Counted from the stretch's first letter, positions 54,917 to 64,000 are shown. The stretch: DNA of 64,000 nucleotides from RPQJ01 sp963698735 (GCA_963698735.1 CAVOSA010000029.1:124001-188000); one strand, 5' to 3'. A program made the numbers and translations. Notes: generated by a model not told the origin, from the letters alone.

Positions 54917-55704
54917 GCCTTGGGTGCTCCGGATAGTGGCGCAATGCGTGCGCGAGCCCGTTGCAGGTCGGCCTCGGTGTCGATGCCGGGCCCGGGTGGT
55001 TCGACGCAGGGCGCGACTGCGATGCGCAGACCCGACTGCAGCGCGCGCAGTTGCTCGAGTTTTTCGGTCAATTCGTAAGACGACGGCGGCATCGACGTGA
55101 TGCGCCTGAGCGCGCCGACGCGGTACGCATACATGCCGACATGGCGCAGCGCGCCGGCGAATTCCGCCTGGCTGCCGGGTCCCGCGGCGGCGCCATCGCG
55201 CGACCATGGGATCGGCGCGCGGCTGAAGTACAGCGCGGCGCCATCGGCAGCCACGACGACCTTGACCACGTTGGGATCGAGAAAGTCGTGCAGCGCGTCG
55301 ATCGGTGTCGCGAGCGTGGCAATCGCGGCGGCGGGATCGCGCGCCAGCAATGCGGCCACCTGGTCGATGAGGCGTGGCGGCACGAACGGCTCGTCGCCCT
55401 GCACATTGACCACGATCGTGTCGTCGGCCCAGCCGCACCGGCGGGCTACGGCTGCCACGCGATCGGTGCCGGAGGGCAACGCGGCATCGGTCATGACCGC
55501 GATCGATTCCCGCGGTCTGCGCGGGTCATGGACAGCAGCAACGATGCGGGCGTCGTCGGTCGCGACGAGAACCTGGTCGGCGCCGCTCGCCGCGGCCTGC
55601 TCCACCACGCGCTGGATCATCGTGCGGCCGCCGATGTCCAGCAGCGGCTTCCCGGGCAGCCGCGTCGAGGCGTGCCGCGCCGGAATCACGACGTGATAGG
55701 CCAC
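54913..55704 (-). CDS. kdsB: KdsB, 3-deoxy-manno-octulosonate cytidylyltransferase
   Basis: KdsB makes CMP-Kdo for the lipopolysaccharide core. The 263-residue protein has VIPARHASTRLPGKPLLDIGGRTMI, the nucleotide part VNVQGDEPFVPPRLIDQVA, and FSRAPIPWSRDG, RHVGMYAYRVGAL and EKLEQLRAL as typical blocks. It belongs to the run lpxK-Trm112-kdsB on the - strand. Confidence 0.97.
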   Translation of the reverse strand: MAYHVVIPARHASTRLPGKPLLDIGGRTMIQRVVEQAAASGADQVLVATDDARIVAAVHDPRRPRESIAVMTDAALPSGTDRVAAVARRCGWADDTIVVNVQGDEPFVPPRLIDQVAALLARDPAAAIATLATPIDALHDFLDPNVVKVVVAADGAALYFSRAPIPWSRDGAAAGPGSQAEFAGALRHVGMYAYRVGALRRITSMPPSSYELTEKLEQLRALQSGLRIAVAPCVEPPGPGIDTEADLQRARARIAPLSGAPKA

Positions 55705-55710
55705 AGCCGG

Positions 55711-55899
55711 TCAGTCCCTTAGCAGCGGATCGTCGGAATTCAGCGCGCGCGCCTCCTCCTCGAGCATGACCGGAATGCCGTCACGCACCGGAAAGGCCAG
55801 GCGGTCACCGCGGCACACGAGACACTGTGCCTCGCGCTGCCATTGCAGCGGCCCCTTGCAGAGCGGACAGGCGAGAATGTCGAGAAGTTTGCTATCCAA
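55711..55899 (-). CDS. Trm112-family small protein
   Basis: A 62-residue protein with the Trm112/YcaR pattern: MDSKLLDILACPLCKGPL, C-rich ribbon QCLVCRGDRLAFPVRDGIPVMLEEEARAL. It has two CxxC pairs and probably binds zinc. It is 8 nt inside the end of lpxK and 6 nt before kdsB, the standard order. Confidence 0.95.
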   Translation of the reverse strand: MDSKLLDILACPLCKGPLQWQREAQCLVCRGDRLAFPVRDGIPVMLEEEARALNSDDPLLRD

Positions 55900-56935
55900 G
55901 CGATACTCCCGCGCCGGTCAACCCGGTGCGCTCAAGAACGGATGCGATAAGCGTGGCGGCCTCGGCACGGCCGATGCTCACCTCGAACTCGACCCACCAC
56001 CAGTCCGGCTGCGCGTAGTCCCTGCATTTTACGGCATCCTTCTCGGTCATCAGGACCGTTGCAGCGACCGGGAACGGCAGGCTCGCGGGGTCGAGTGCGG
56101 CGTGATCGGGCAGCGGATGCGCCTCCACCTCAAGCCCGGCTTCGCGCAAGGAGCGGAAAAAGGCTTGCGGATGGCCGATACCGGCGACGGCGTGCAGTCG
56201 CGCGGCGTCCCGGAACGCCGCCAGCGGGCGGCGCTCGCCGGATCGCAGGTTGACGGCGTCGCCGAGCCTGAGCTGCGCCGGCACCAGCAGGGGTGAGCGC
56301 ACTGCGAACTTGGCTTGCCCCACCCCGCCGCGATCCGTCACGACCACGGCATGGACCGTTTCCAGCTGCCGCTTCGGCTCACGCAGTGGCCCTGCGGGAA
56401 GCATCCAGCCATTGCCCAGGCCACGCGCGCCGTCGACGACGGCGATCTCGTAGTCGCGCGCCAGGCGCCGGTGCTGCAGCCCGTCGTCGCAGACTATGAC
56501 TTCCGCGCCCTGCGCCCGGGCGAGCTCCGCCGCTTGCACGCGATCGGCGCCAATCACGACGACATGCACGCCGCGACGGGCGTGAACCAGCGCCTCGTCG
56601 CCCGTCTCCACCGGATCGTCAGCCGCCGTCACGACCCGTGGGTCGCCGCGATGGGACCCGCCATACCCGCGCAGGACGACCCCGACCCGGCGACCGCGGG
56701 CGTCGAGCTGGCGGGCCAGCCATGCCGCCACCGGTGTCTTGCCGGTGCCACCGACCGTGACGTTGCCGACGACGATCACCGGCACGCCGACCTGTTCGAC
56801 GCGCAACAGCCCGTAGCGGTACAGCAGCGCACGCAGCGCGACGAGCAGCCGGAACAATGCGGACAGGGGCCACAACGGCAGGCTGCGCCAGGCGGGGCCG
56901 TACCAGACGCTCTGCAACCGCGCGTCGAGCGACAT
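55892..56935 (-). CDS. lpxK: LpxK, tetraacyldisaccharide 4'-kinase
   Basis: LpxK phosphorylates the lipid A precursor at the membrane. The 347-residue protein has an N-terminal membrane helix (SALFRLLVALRALLYRYGLL), the P-loop GGTGKTP (62-68), AEVIVCDDGLQHRRLARDYEIAVVDG, PAGPLREP and VLMTEKDAVKCRDYAQPDWWWVEFEVSI. It follows msbA after 4 nt, the common order. Confidence 0.97.
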   Translation of the reverse strand: MSLDARLQSVWYGPAWRSLPLWPLSALFRLLVALRALLYRYGLLRVEQVGVPVIVVGNVTVGGTGKTPVAAWLARQLDARGRRVGVVLRGYGGSHRGDPRVVTAADDPVETGDEALVHARRGVHVVVIGADRVQAAELARAQGAEVIVCDDGLQHRRLARDYEIAVVDGARGLGNGWMLPAGPLREPKRQLETVHAVVVTDRGGVGQAKFAVRSPLLVPAQLRLGDAVNLRSGERRPLAAFRDAARLHAVAGIGHPQAFFRSLREAGLEVEAHPLPDHAALDPASLPFPVAATVLMTEKDAVKCRDYAQPDWWWVEFEVSIGRAEAATLIASVLERTGLTGAGVSLG

Positions 56936-56939
56936 GACC

Positions 56940-58706
56940 CTAGTCGTTGAACTGCAACCGGTGCAGCACCGCGTACTGACCGTCGTGCGTCATCAGTTCC
57001 AGGTGCGTGCCGGATTCGATCACGCGTCCGGCTTCCATGACCAGGATGCGATCGGCCTTCTCAACCGTCGACAGCCGGTGCGCGATCACGAGGGTCGTGC
57101 GGTTGGCCATGAGCGCTTCGAGCTGGTCCTGGATCTGGCGCTCGAGTTCGGTGTCGAGCGCAGACGTCGCCTCGTCGAGGATCAGGATGGGCGTGTTCCG
57201 CAGCAAGGCGCGCGCGATCGCAATGCGCTGGCGCTGCCCCCCGGACAGCAGCGTGCCGCGATCGCCCACGATGGTGTCGAGCCCAAGCGGCAGCTGATCG
57301 GTAAATTCAGTCACTCGAGCCGAGGCGGCGGCGGCCGCGATCTCGGCGTCGGACGCCGGGAAACCGAAGGCGATGTTGCTCTTGATCGTATCGTTGAACA
57401 ACACGACGTCCTGGCTCACGAGACTGACCTGTGAACGCAGTGCGTCGAGCGCAAACTCGCGGACGTCCTTGCCATCGACCAGCACCTGGCCTGCCGTGGC
57501 ATCGTAGAAGCGCGGCAGCAGCCCCACCAGCGTGGACTTGCCGCTGCCCGACCGCCCGACGATTGCGATCGTCTCGCCGGGTCGCGCATGGAAGCTGACG
57601 CCGTGCAGCACCGCCTCGGCTGACGTCGGGTACTGGAAACCGACGTCGCGGTATTCGATCTCGCCGCGCGCACGGTCGAGGCGGAGCACGCCACCCTGGT
57701 CCTCAACCGGCGTGTCGAGGACCTCGAAAATGCTCTGCGCGGCCGCGATGCCCTGCTGCAGCGGACCGGCCACGTTCACCAGCCGACGCAACGGGGCGGT
57801 GATCAGCATCAGCGCCGCAATGAATGACGTGAACTCGCCCACGCTCATCTTGCCGGCGATGGCGTCGACGGTGGCCAGGTAGAGCACGCCCGCGAGCCCG
57901 GTGGCCGCAATGGTCTGCACCACGGGATTGCTCATGCCCTTGGTCATCATGAGCTTCATGTGCGAGCGGCGGTTGTGCTCGGTCACCTCGTCGAACATCC
58001 GCGCCTCGTACTCCTGCGCGTTGAAGACGCGAATCACCCGGGGCGCTTCGATCGCTTCCTTGGCGACCCGCGTCACGTCGCCCATCGAGTTCTGGATGCG
58101 GCGGCTGTAGCGCCGGAACAGCAGGTTGATCTTGCGGATCAGCACGGCGATCAACGGCCCGACGATCAGGCTGAACAACGTGAGCTTGGGATTCAGGTAC
58201 AGCAGGTACCCGATCAGGCCGATGATCGTGAGCGTATCGCGGATGAAGACGGTGACCGAATCGGTCGTGGCGGTGGCGACCTGCTCGGTGTTGTAGGTGA
58301 GCTTGGACAGCAGCACACCCGAGGTATTGGTGTCGAAGTACGACACCGGCAGGTGCACGTAGCGGTCGAAGATCTGTCCGCGCAGCGTCTTGACGATGTG
58401 CCGGCCGACGAAACCCGGGCAGTACGTCTGCATGAAGTCGCCGATGCCGCGCAGGATGAAGAGTCCCACGAGCGCGATGGGCACCAGCCAGACCATGCGC
58501 GGATCCTTGGCGACGAACGTACCATCGAGGAAGAACTTCACGAACGCCGCCCAACCCGCGTCAGTGGCGGCGAAGATGGTCATGCCGACCACGCCGACGG
58601 CGAACATCGCCTTGTGCGGGCGCAGGTAACCGAGCAGGCGCTTGTACGTCTGCATCGCGCCCGACGGCATCTTCAGGTCTACGCGCCTATCGGCTTTCCG
58701 ACCCAT
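56940..58706 (-). CDS. msbA: MsbA, lipid A export ABC transporter
   Basis: MsbA flips lipid A-core across the inner membrane. From ATG 58706 it has 588 residues: six membrane helices (to about 320) with FDTNTSGVLLSKLTYNTEQVATA, then the ATPase with Walker A GRSGSGKST, signature LSGGQRQRIAIARAL, and Walker B ILILDEATSALD. The start is uncertain. ATGs at 58670 and 58655 are also possible and none has a good ribosome site, but the longer choice overlaps the exbD end by 20 nt. Confidence 0.95.
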   Translation of the reverse strand: MGRKADRRVDLKMPSGAMQTYKRLLGYLRPHKAMFAVGVVGMTIFAATDAGWAAFVKFFLDGTFVAKDPRMVWLVPIALVGLFILRGIGDFMQTYCPGFVGRHIVKTLRGQIFDRYVHLPVSYFDTNTSGVLLSKLTYNTEQVATATTDSVTVFIRDTLTIIGLIGYLLYLNPKLTLFSLIVGPLIAVLIRKINLLFRRYSRRIQNSMGDVTRVAKEAIEAPRVIRVFNAQEYEARMFDEVTEHNRRSHMKLMMTKGMSNPVVQTIAATGLAGVLYLATVDAIAGKMSVGEFTSFIAALMLITAPLRRLVNVAGPLQQGIAAAQSIFEVLDTPVEDQGGVLRLDRARGEIEYRDVGFQYPTSAEAVLHGVSFHARPGETIAIVGRSGSGKSTLVGLLPRFYDATAGQVLVDGKDVREFALDALRSQVSLVSQDVVLFNDTIKSNIAFGFPASDAEIAAAAASARVTEFTDQLPLGLDTIVGDRGTLLSGGQRQRIAIARALLRNTPILILDEATSALDTELERQIQDQLEALMANRTTLVIAHRLSTVEKADRILVMEAGRVIESGTHLELMTHDGQYAVLHRLQFND

Positions 58707-59115
58707 CGTGAACCGTGGCGATGTTGATCTGGCGATAGCCCAGTCGCCCGGCCACGTCCATGGCGGTGACGACGGACTGGTGCACGGCACGCGCATCCGC
58801 GCGGATCGTGATGGGTTGCGCACGGTTACCGTTGGTGGCACGGGCGAGCGCGGTGGCGAGCGTGTCGGGGCTGTTGTTGACGAGGTCGCGGCCGCCAACC
58901 CGGTAGCCGCCTTCCGCCGTCACTTCGATCTCGACGTTGTCCTTGACCGACGCCTGGTCGGGCTCGATGCCTGCCTCGGGCAGGCGCACCTGCAGCCGGC
59001 CCTCGTCGACGAACTTCGTGGACATCATGAAGAAGATCAGCAGCAGCAGCACGACGTCGATCAGCGACGTCATGTTGAGCTCGAGCTCCTCGCGGTGCTT
59101 CTGCTGGAACTTCAA
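58687..59115 (-). CDS. exbD: ExbD/TolR-family biopolymer transport protein
   Basis: A 142-residue protein with one N-terminal helix (MTSLIDVVLLLLIFFMMSTKF, the Asp is the proton site) and a periplasmic domain with the ExbD pattern VTAEGGYRVGGRDLVNNS and ITIRADARAVHQSVVTAMDVAGRLGYRQINIAT. The start is TTG, overlapping the exbB stop as TTGA and preceded by AGGAAG. Longer in-frame starts to 59742 lie inside exbB and are not used. Its place before msbA is common in gammaproteobacteria. Confidence 0.95.
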   Translation of the reverse strand: MKFQQKHREELELNMTSLIDVVLLLLIFFMMSTKFVDEGRLQVRLPEAGIEPDQASVKDNVEIEVTAEGGYRVGGRDLVNNSPDTLATALARATNGNRAQPITIRADARAVHQSVVTAMDVAGRLGYRQINIATVHDGSESR

Positions 59116-59792
59116 GCCGCGGCTTCCTGCGCGTCCCGCTGGGACGCGATGGCGTCCGCGATCTCGGTAGCGGACGGCGGACGCGTCGTGCTCGCACGGT
59201 CGATGGCCTGCACCAGCTTGAGCGATTCCTTCTCCATTTCGATGACGTGGCTGTCGACGCGGCCGCGCAGGTAGCGGTAGGCGACCAGCGCGGGAATCGC
59301 GATTATCAGGCCTGCCGCGGTCGTGATCAGCGCCTCGGCAATGCCGCTCGCCATGGCCGCGGGATTGCCGACTCCCGCCACGGTGATGGCCTTGAACGTG
59401 CGGATCATGCCCGTGACCGTGCCCAGCAACCCGAGCAGCGGCGAAATGGCCGCGATCGTGCCCAGCGCGTTCAGGTAACGCTCGAGTTCGTGCGCGACGT
59501 GGCGCCCCGCGTCCTCGATGGCCTCGATCATCAGCGAGCGGTCGCGATGCCTGTTCGCAAGACCGGCGGCCAGCACCCGGCCGAGCGGAGAATGCTGCTG
59601 CAGCGCGACGATCTGCTTGTCGGACAGCGTGCGGTTCTCGACCCAGCGCCAGACCTTGTCGACGAGTTCCTCGGGCACGACGCGCTGTCCGCGGAGCGTC
59701 CACAGGCGCTCGAGCGTGATGGCCGCCGCGAGTATGGAGCACAGGATGAGCGGCACCATGACGATGCCGCCGGCCTTCACGATTTCGAACAT
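59112..59792 (-). CDS. exbB: ExbB/TolQ-family proton-channel protein
   Basis: A 226-residue inner-membrane protein with three helices (about 6-28, 105-130 and 145-170): GGIVMVPLILCSILAAAITLERLW, ALGTIAAISPLLGLLGTVTGMIRTFKAI and IAEALITTAAGLIIAIPALVAYRYLRG, the ExbB/TolQ signature. ATG 59792 (MFEIVKAGG) fits the family. It pairs with ExbD. The partner TonB gene is not in the window. Confidence 0.96.
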   Translation of the reverse strand: MFEIVKAGGIVMVPLILCSILAAAITLERLWTLRGQRVVPEELVDKVWRWVENRTLSDKQIVALQQHSPLGRVLAAGLANRHRDRSLMIEAIEDAGRHVAHELERYLNALGTIAAISPLLGLLGTVTGMIRTFKAITVAGVGNPAAMASGIAEALITTAAGLIIAIPALVAYRYLRGRVDSHVIEMEKESLKLVQAIDRASTTRPPSATEIADAIASQRDAQEAAA

Positions 59793-59873
59793 GTAGTGTG
59801 CTCGAGCCCCCGCGCCCGGTAAAAGTCCCGGTGAATCATACTTGAACCCCTCCTCCGCGGCGACGGGCATGGT

Positions 59874-62183
59874 TCAAGGATCGCGCCATGGTCCTGGCCG
59901 TTCGAGCCGCCACTCGGTGGGGGATTCCAGTGGCTGGCCCGGCAGCAGCTCAAACGTGATCGCCCCGCTGCGGCTCGTGCGCAGCCCCCGGGCGCCGCTC
60001 TGCTCCCAGCGCTCGACGACGCGCGGCACCGGAAAATTCCAGCGGTTGCGATGTCCCGCGGCGTACACGACCCACTGCGGGCCGGTTGCTGCGACGAAAG
60101 CAGCAGTGGATGAGGTTCGGCTGCCATGGTGCGGCGCGATCACGACGTCGACCTGCGGGATGAAGTCCCCGGCTATGAGTTCCTGCTCGGCGACGGCTTC
60201 GATGTCGCCCGTGATGAGCACGGAGTGTCCGCCGGCACGAAGCAGCAGTACGCACGAACTGTCGTTGTCGCGCTCATAGCGGTCGACGCCCGGGTGCAGC
60301 CAGGCGAACTCCACGTCATCCCAGGCCCAGGCTTCGCCGCGTCGACAGGTTTCCTGTGCGAGCGTTGCCGCGACGCTGCCGAATGCGTCGGCGGACAGGC
60401 TCGGCCCGGTGACCAGCAAACGCGCCGGCAACAGCGCGAGCACGCTTCCGGCCCCGCCCTTGTGATCGTCGTCATCGTGGCTCACGACCAGCCGGTCGAG
60501 CGTTCGAATGCCGCGCGCACGGAGATAAGGGACCACGACGAGCTGCCCCGTGTCGCTGCCGGTACGGAACGAAGGTCCCGCGTCGTAGACGAGCGTGTGG
60601 CGGCGTGTTTCGACCACGACCGACAGGCCCTGACCCACGTCCAGGACCGTCACGCGCGCGGCACCGTCCGGGACGGGTAACGGCCGCCAGAGACAGGCGG
60701 TGACGACCATGGCAAACCCGGCGGCTCGACCCGCGAGCGGCAACGGGGACAGTGCGGCGAGTGTCCCGATCACCAGACCGGTCCAGGCGACTTGGTCGAG
60801 CCCGGCGATCGACCACGTCGCCAGCGGCCAGGAAGCCGGGACTTCGATCAGGGGCCACGTCAGCTCGATCAACCGACCGGTCCAGTTGAGCAGCACGGCA
60901 CCCGCGCCAGCGGCCGCGACGGCCACGGCTGATGCGACCAGCACGGCCGGGACGATCAGCATCGTGTAGAGCGGAATCGCATACAGGTTGACGAGCGCCG
61001 AGACGAGCGAAACGGCACCAAAACTGCCGGCCAGCACCGGCACCAGCCCAAGCGTGACGACAGCCTGCACGAGCAGGTAGCTGCGCAGCATTCCTGGCGG
61101 CCGTACCTGACCGGTGGCGCCGTACAGGATCGCCGTCACTGCGCCGAACGAGAGCCAGAACCCGGGCGCGAGCGGTGCCAGTGGATCGAGCAGCAATACG
61201 CCGATCACGCACAGGCCCAGCCCATCGGCGACGCCGAGCCTGCGTCGCAGCAGCAATGCGGCGGCACCGCAGGCAATCATCACCATCGTGCGCTGGGTAG
61301 GCACTGACCAGCCGGCGAGCAGGCTGTAGGCAAGCGCCGCGAAAAATCCTGCAATGACGGCCGCATCGCGCTGTGCCCCCGTCGCTCCGTGAAGCTGCCG
61401 GATACGCTGAATACGTCCACCGAGCCAGGCGACGACCGCCGCGACCATCGCGATGTGCAGGCCGGAGATCGCCATCAGGTGGCTGGTGCCGCTGCGCGCG
61501 AGTACCAGCCACTGCTCGCGGCTCAGTGCATCCTGCAGTCCCACGGACAACCCGGCGACGATACCGGCGGAAGGACGGTCGCCCAGGGTCTCGCGGATGA
61601 TCTCTGCGACCCGCGCGCGGGCGAGCAGCACTGGATGGCTGAGCCACGCGCGGGCCTCCCGCCCCAGACGCCGGCCGGACCGCACGTATCCGCTCGCACC
61701 GACGCCGTCGCGCAGCATGCGGGCCTCGTTGTCGTGACCGCCGGGATTGGCGAAGCCGCGCGGCCGGCGCAGCTTCACCTCGAGTGCGAGGACTTCCGCC
61801 GCAGCGACCCGCGCAGGTGCGTCGTACCACGTGAGTTCGAGGAGTCGCGGTAACCTGGTCCCATCGCGGTTGCTGTGCGTGTCGGGCGCAAAGCGGAACC
61901 TGAGCAGCGCAAGCGAGCCCTGGGGCACGCTCACCACGGTGCCACGGATACGAAGTGCCTGGCCCTCGACGGCTGGGTCGAGGCGGTCGGCCAGCCCCGC
62001 TTGCAAATGCAGCGCCGTGAGCCACAAGCCGACACCGGGTGCTGCGAGCCAGAATCTGCGCCGGACGACTGCCGCGGCGACGCAGAACACGAGCGACGTC
62101 CACAGCAACGTGGCAGACGGCGCCTCGGGAAGGCAGAGCACCGTGCAGGAACCGGCCAGCAGGCCCGCCGCCATCCGCCACAT
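59874..62183 (-). CDS. comEC: ComEC/Rec2-family DNA uptake channel protein
   Basis: ComEC imports single-stranded DNA in natural transformation. The 769-residue protein has the N-terminal DUF4131 region, the Competence domain with GIVAGLSVGLQDALSREQWLVLARSGTSHLMAISGLHIAMVA and many helices, and a C-terminal metallo-beta-lactamase-like domain (TVLDVGQGLSVVVETRRHTLVYDAG, VSHDDDDHKGGAG, APHHGSRTSS). The metal-ligand motif reads DDDDHKGG. It lies between lolD and exbB, a conserved position in gammaproteobacteria. Confidence 0.96.
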   Translation of the reverse strand: MWRMAAGLLAGSCTVLCLPEAPSATLLWTSLVFCVAAAVVRRRFWLAAPGVGLWLTALHLQAGLADRLDPAVEGQALRIRGTVVSVPQGSLALLRFRFAPDTHSNRDGTRLPRLLELTWYDAPARVAAAEVLALEVKLRRPRGFANPGGHDNEARMLRDGVGASGYVRSGRRLGREARAWLSHPVLLARARVAEIIRETLGDRPSAGIVAGLSVGLQDALSREQWLVLARSGTSHLMAISGLHIAMVAAVVAWLGGRIQRIRQLHGATGAQRDAAVIAGFFAALAYSLLAGWSVPTQRTMVMIACGAAALLLRRRLGVADGLGLCVIGVLLLDPLAPLAPGFWLSFGAVTAILYGATGQVRPPGMLRSYLLVQAVVTLGLVPVLAGSFGAVSLVSALVNLYAIPLYTMLIVPAVLVASAVAVAAAGAGAVLLNWTGRLIELTWPLIEVPASWPLATWSIAGLDQVAWTGLVIGTLAALSPLPLAGRAAGFAMVVTACLWRPLPVPDGAARVTVLDVGQGLSVVVETRRHTLVYDAGPSFRTGSDTGQLVVVPYLRARGIRTLDRLVVSHDDDDHKGGAGSVLALLPARLLVTGPSLSADAFGSVAATLAQETCRRGEAWAWDDVEFAWLHPGVDRYERDNDSSCVLLLRAGGHSVLITGDIEAVAEQELIAGDFIPQVDVVIAPHHGSRTSSTAAFVAATGPQWVVYAAGHRNRWNFPVPRVVERWEQSGARGLRTSRSGAITFELLPGQPLESPTEWRLERPGPWRDP

Positions 62184-62269
62184 CGGTCCACGCTCCGCCC
62201 ACGGGAACGTGAGCGTGCGACGCCGCGGCCCGTCGCGGCCATTCGACTAATCGTGGATTTCGCCGAGTT

Positions 62270-62953
62270 TCAAGCCTCGACCAGCGTGCCATCCTGCAAA
62301 GTCAGGACGCGCTGCATGCGCGCGGCAATGCCATTCGAGTGGGTCACGAGCACGAGGCTCGTACCAAGCTCGCGATTCAGCTCCAGCATCAGTTCGAGCA
62401 CGCCTTCGGCGTTGCGGCCGTCCAGGTTGCCCGTGGGCTCGTCCGCGAGCACGAGCTTGGGTCGCGTGACCAGCGCGCGGGCCACGGCGGCGCGCTGCCT
62501 CTCGCCCCCCGACAACTGGGAGGGCCGGTGTGTCAGCCGCTGGCCCAGACCGACTCGATCGAGGAACCACTGCGCTTCGCGTCGTGCCTGCGCGGCCGGA
62601 GTGCGCCGCACGAGCAGCGGCATTGCGACATTCTCCAGGGCGCTGAACTCGGGCAGCAGGTGATGGAACTGGTAGACGAACCCCAGCGCGCGATTGCGCA
62701 GATCGCCACGCGCCGCATCCGAAAGGTCGGCGTAGGCCTGGTCGAGCAGCCGGACCGCGCCGCTCGACGGCAGGTCGAGCCCGCCCAGGATCTGCAGCAG
62801 GGTCGTCTTGCCCGAGCCTGAGGCGCCGATGATCGCCAGCGTTTCGCCGGCCCGGACCTGCAGTTCGACGCCACGCAGGACCTCGAGACGCTGGCCGGCT
62901 TCCACGAAGTGCTTGCACACGCCCTCGCAGGCAAGAATCGATGACTCAGTCAT
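62270..62953 (-). CDS. lolD: LolD, ATPase of the lipoprotein-releasing transporter
   Basis: LolD drives the release of outer-membrane lipoproteins. The 227-residue protein has Walker A GASGSGKTT, the Q-loop LGFVYQFHHLLPEFSALENV (a LolD hallmark), signature LSGGERQRAAVARAL and Walker B LVLADEPTGNLDGR. ATG 62953 is chosen. It overlaps the end of the permease gene by 8 nt. Longer starts to 63043 lie within that gene. Confidence 0.97.
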   Translation of the reverse strand: MTESSILACEGVCKHFVEAGQRLEVLRGVELQVRAGETLAIIGASGSGKTTLLQILGGLDLPSSGAVRLLDQAYADLSDAARGDLRNRALGFVYQFHHLLPEFSALENVAMPLLVRRTPAAQARREAQWFLDRVGLGQRLTHRPSQLSGGERQRAAVARALVTRPKLVLADEPTGNLDGRNAEGVLELMLELNRELGTSLVLVTHSNGIAARMQRVLTLQDGTLVEA

Positions 62954-64000
62954 GGCGGAGGGCCCTCGCCGGATCGGTGGTCGCCGCGCGCCACGCGGGA
63001 TACAGGGTGGAAAGACAGCACAACGCGAACGCCGTGCCGGCAATGAGCAGCACGTCGCGGGGTTCCACCCGCGCCGGCAGGTCGCTCATCAGGTAGACGC
63101 TCGCATCCATGAAGCGGATGCCGAACACGCGCTCGAGTCCATGCACGATCGACTCGAGGTTCATCGAGAGCACGACGCCCAGCAGCACACCGCCAAGCGT
63201 GCCGAGCAGCCCGATGACCGTGCCCTGCGTCGTGAATATGGCGAGCACGCTCGACGGCCGGGCGCCGATCGTCCGCAGGATTGCGATGTCCGGCTGCTTG
63301 TCCTTCACGGCCATTACCAGCGTCGAAACGATGTTGAACGCGGCCACCGCCACCACCAGCAGCAGGATGAAGAACATCATGCGTTTAGTCAGTTCGATCG
63401 ACCGGAAGAAATTGGCATTGCGCTGCGTCCAGTCCTCGACATAGAGGCCGCCACCAAGATCGGAGGCCACCTCGCGCACGGCCAGCGGCGCCTCGTAGGG
63501 ATCCTTCACCGCGAGCCGCAAGCCGGTGACATTGTCGCCGAGACGCAGCAGCCGCGCGGCGTCGGCAACGTGCACCACGGCGAGCGTCGCGTCGATTTCG
63601 TACATGCCGGAACGGAAGATCCCAGCCACGTGAAAGCGACGCAGGCGTGGCAGGACGCCGGCTGGCGTGACGTTTCCTTTCGCGATGGCGACGACGACTT
63701 CGTCACCGCGCTGCACGTCGAGCTTCTGGGCAAGTTGCTCACCGAGAATGATGGTGAATGCGCCCGGTTGCAGGCCCTGCATCGAACCGCTCGTCAGGCG
63801 CTCGCCGAGTGACGACACCTGCGATTCGAGCCCGGGATCGATGCCGCGCAGCGTCGCGGCACTGGAAGCGCCACGCGCACGATCCGCGATCAGCAGCGCC
63901 TCGGACTCGACGAAGGGCGCGGCCGCGGCGACGCGCGGGTTCTGCAGCGCCCTGGCGCGCAGCGCGGGCCAGTCGGCCAGGCCTTCACCGAACGCTGTCA
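62946..64000 (-). CDS. Lipoprotein-releasing ABC permease LolC/LolE (5' end outside window)
   Basis: The frame is open to the right edge, so the start is not seen. About 351 C-terminal residues are present: a periplasmic MacB-like part (VAAAAPFVESEALLIADRARG, TLRGIDPGLESQV, ILGEQLAQKLDVQRGDEVVV), then three membrane helices (RMMFFILLLVVAVAAFNIVSTLVM, VIGLLGTLGGVLLGVVLSM, VLLIAGTAFALCCLSTLYPAWRA) and the end PARALRHD. It is the partner of LolD. LolC versus LolE cannot be decided here. Confidence 0.95.
   Translation of the reverse strand, partial: TAFGEGLADWPALRARALQNPRVAAAAPFVESEALLIADRARGASSAATLRGIDPGLESQVSSLGERLTSGSMQGLQPGAFTIILGEQLAQKLDVQRGDEVVVAIAKGNVTPAGVLPRLRRFHVAGIFRSGMYEIDATLAVVHVADAARLLRLGDNVTGLRLAVKDPYEAPLAVREVASDLGGGLYVEDWTQRNANFFRSIELTKRMMFFILLLVVAVAAFNIVSTLVMAVKDKQPDIAILRTIGARPSSVLAIFTTQGTVIGLLGTLGGVLLGVVLSMNLESIVHGLERVFGIRFMDASVYLMSDLPARVEPRDVLLIAGTAFALCCLSTLYPAWRAATTDPARALRHD

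Noticed and set aside
60472..62292. A second long frame on - inside comEC
   Set aside because: It is a shadow of comEC. Its Arg/Pro/Ala-rich composition is typical of wrong frames in high-GC DNA.

Overview
The window is GC-rich (about two thirds G+C by eye), densely packed chromosomal DNA of a Gram-negative bacterium. Gene content and order point to a gammaproteobacterium, perhaps near Xanthomonadales/Nevskiales/Steroidobacterales: Mla lipid transport, an IscR-like regulator with SUF genes, lexA-imuA-imuB-dnaE2, yceD-rpmF-plsX, RNase E next to RluC, and a Lol/ComEC/ExbBD/MsbA/LpxK/KdsB envelope block. I see no rRNA, tRNA, CRISPR array, transposase or phage gene. The exact taxon cannot be fixed by reading.

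Layout. 1-4920: outer-membrane lipid asymmetry genes: a TPR-protein fragment and mlaA on +, converging with mlaF-E-D-C-B on -. Between them lies a 208-nt element with nested inverted repeats. 5025-12401: a long + strand SUF iron-sulfur operon (Rrf2 regulator, sufB with a frameshift, sufC, sufD, sufS, sufU, sufT, Rieske ferredoxin, SixA-like phosphatase) behind a promoter that overlaps an IscR-type operator. 12402-18547: - strand metabolism (SDR, L-serine dehydratase, PutA) and a DUF481 outer-membrane protein. 18706-19864: CnoX-like thioredoxin and a small acidic protein. 19861-26051: the SOS mutagenesis cassette dnaE2-imuB-imuA-lexA on -, with two LexA boxes; palindromic elements sit in frame inside dnaE2 and imuB. 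26456-31268: Lpp/OprI-like lipoprotein, L,D-transpeptidase, a YkvA-like protein, then a c-di-GMP-I riboswitch in front of a large repetitive Ig-like exported protein. 31365-38773: plsX-rpmF-yceD, maf, rluC, rne (second frameshift) and a low-molecular-weight phosphatase. 38888-45804: ADP-ribosylglycohydrolase, aldehyde dehydrogenase with its DUF779 partner, class I aldolase, small regulatory and membrane genes, and a zinc-sensing (CZB) diguanylate cyclase. 45934-53313: a PQQ-dehydrogenase/diheme cytochrome fusion lipoprotein, a broken lipase, a tandem glutaredoxin/GST-N protein, a second PQQ-type dehydrogenase and a GNAT-phosphatase fusion. 53505-64000: SUI1-type factor, RluF, and a continuous - strand envelope block (LAB_N protein, kdsB, Trm112-like, lpxK, msbA, exbD, exbB, comEC, lolD, lolC/E).

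Most genes are housekeeping. The most unusual signals are: (1) the wobble-consistent structured element after mlaB; (2) the riboswitch whose 3' end abuts the ribosome-binding site of the Ig-repeat gene, with a diguanylate cyclase in the same window; (3) palindromic elements inside the SOS polymerase genes; (4) four genes whose reading frame is broken (sufB, rne, a small membrane protein, a lipase), which must be separated into real mutations and assembly indels before any biological reading; (5) two unusual domain fusions.
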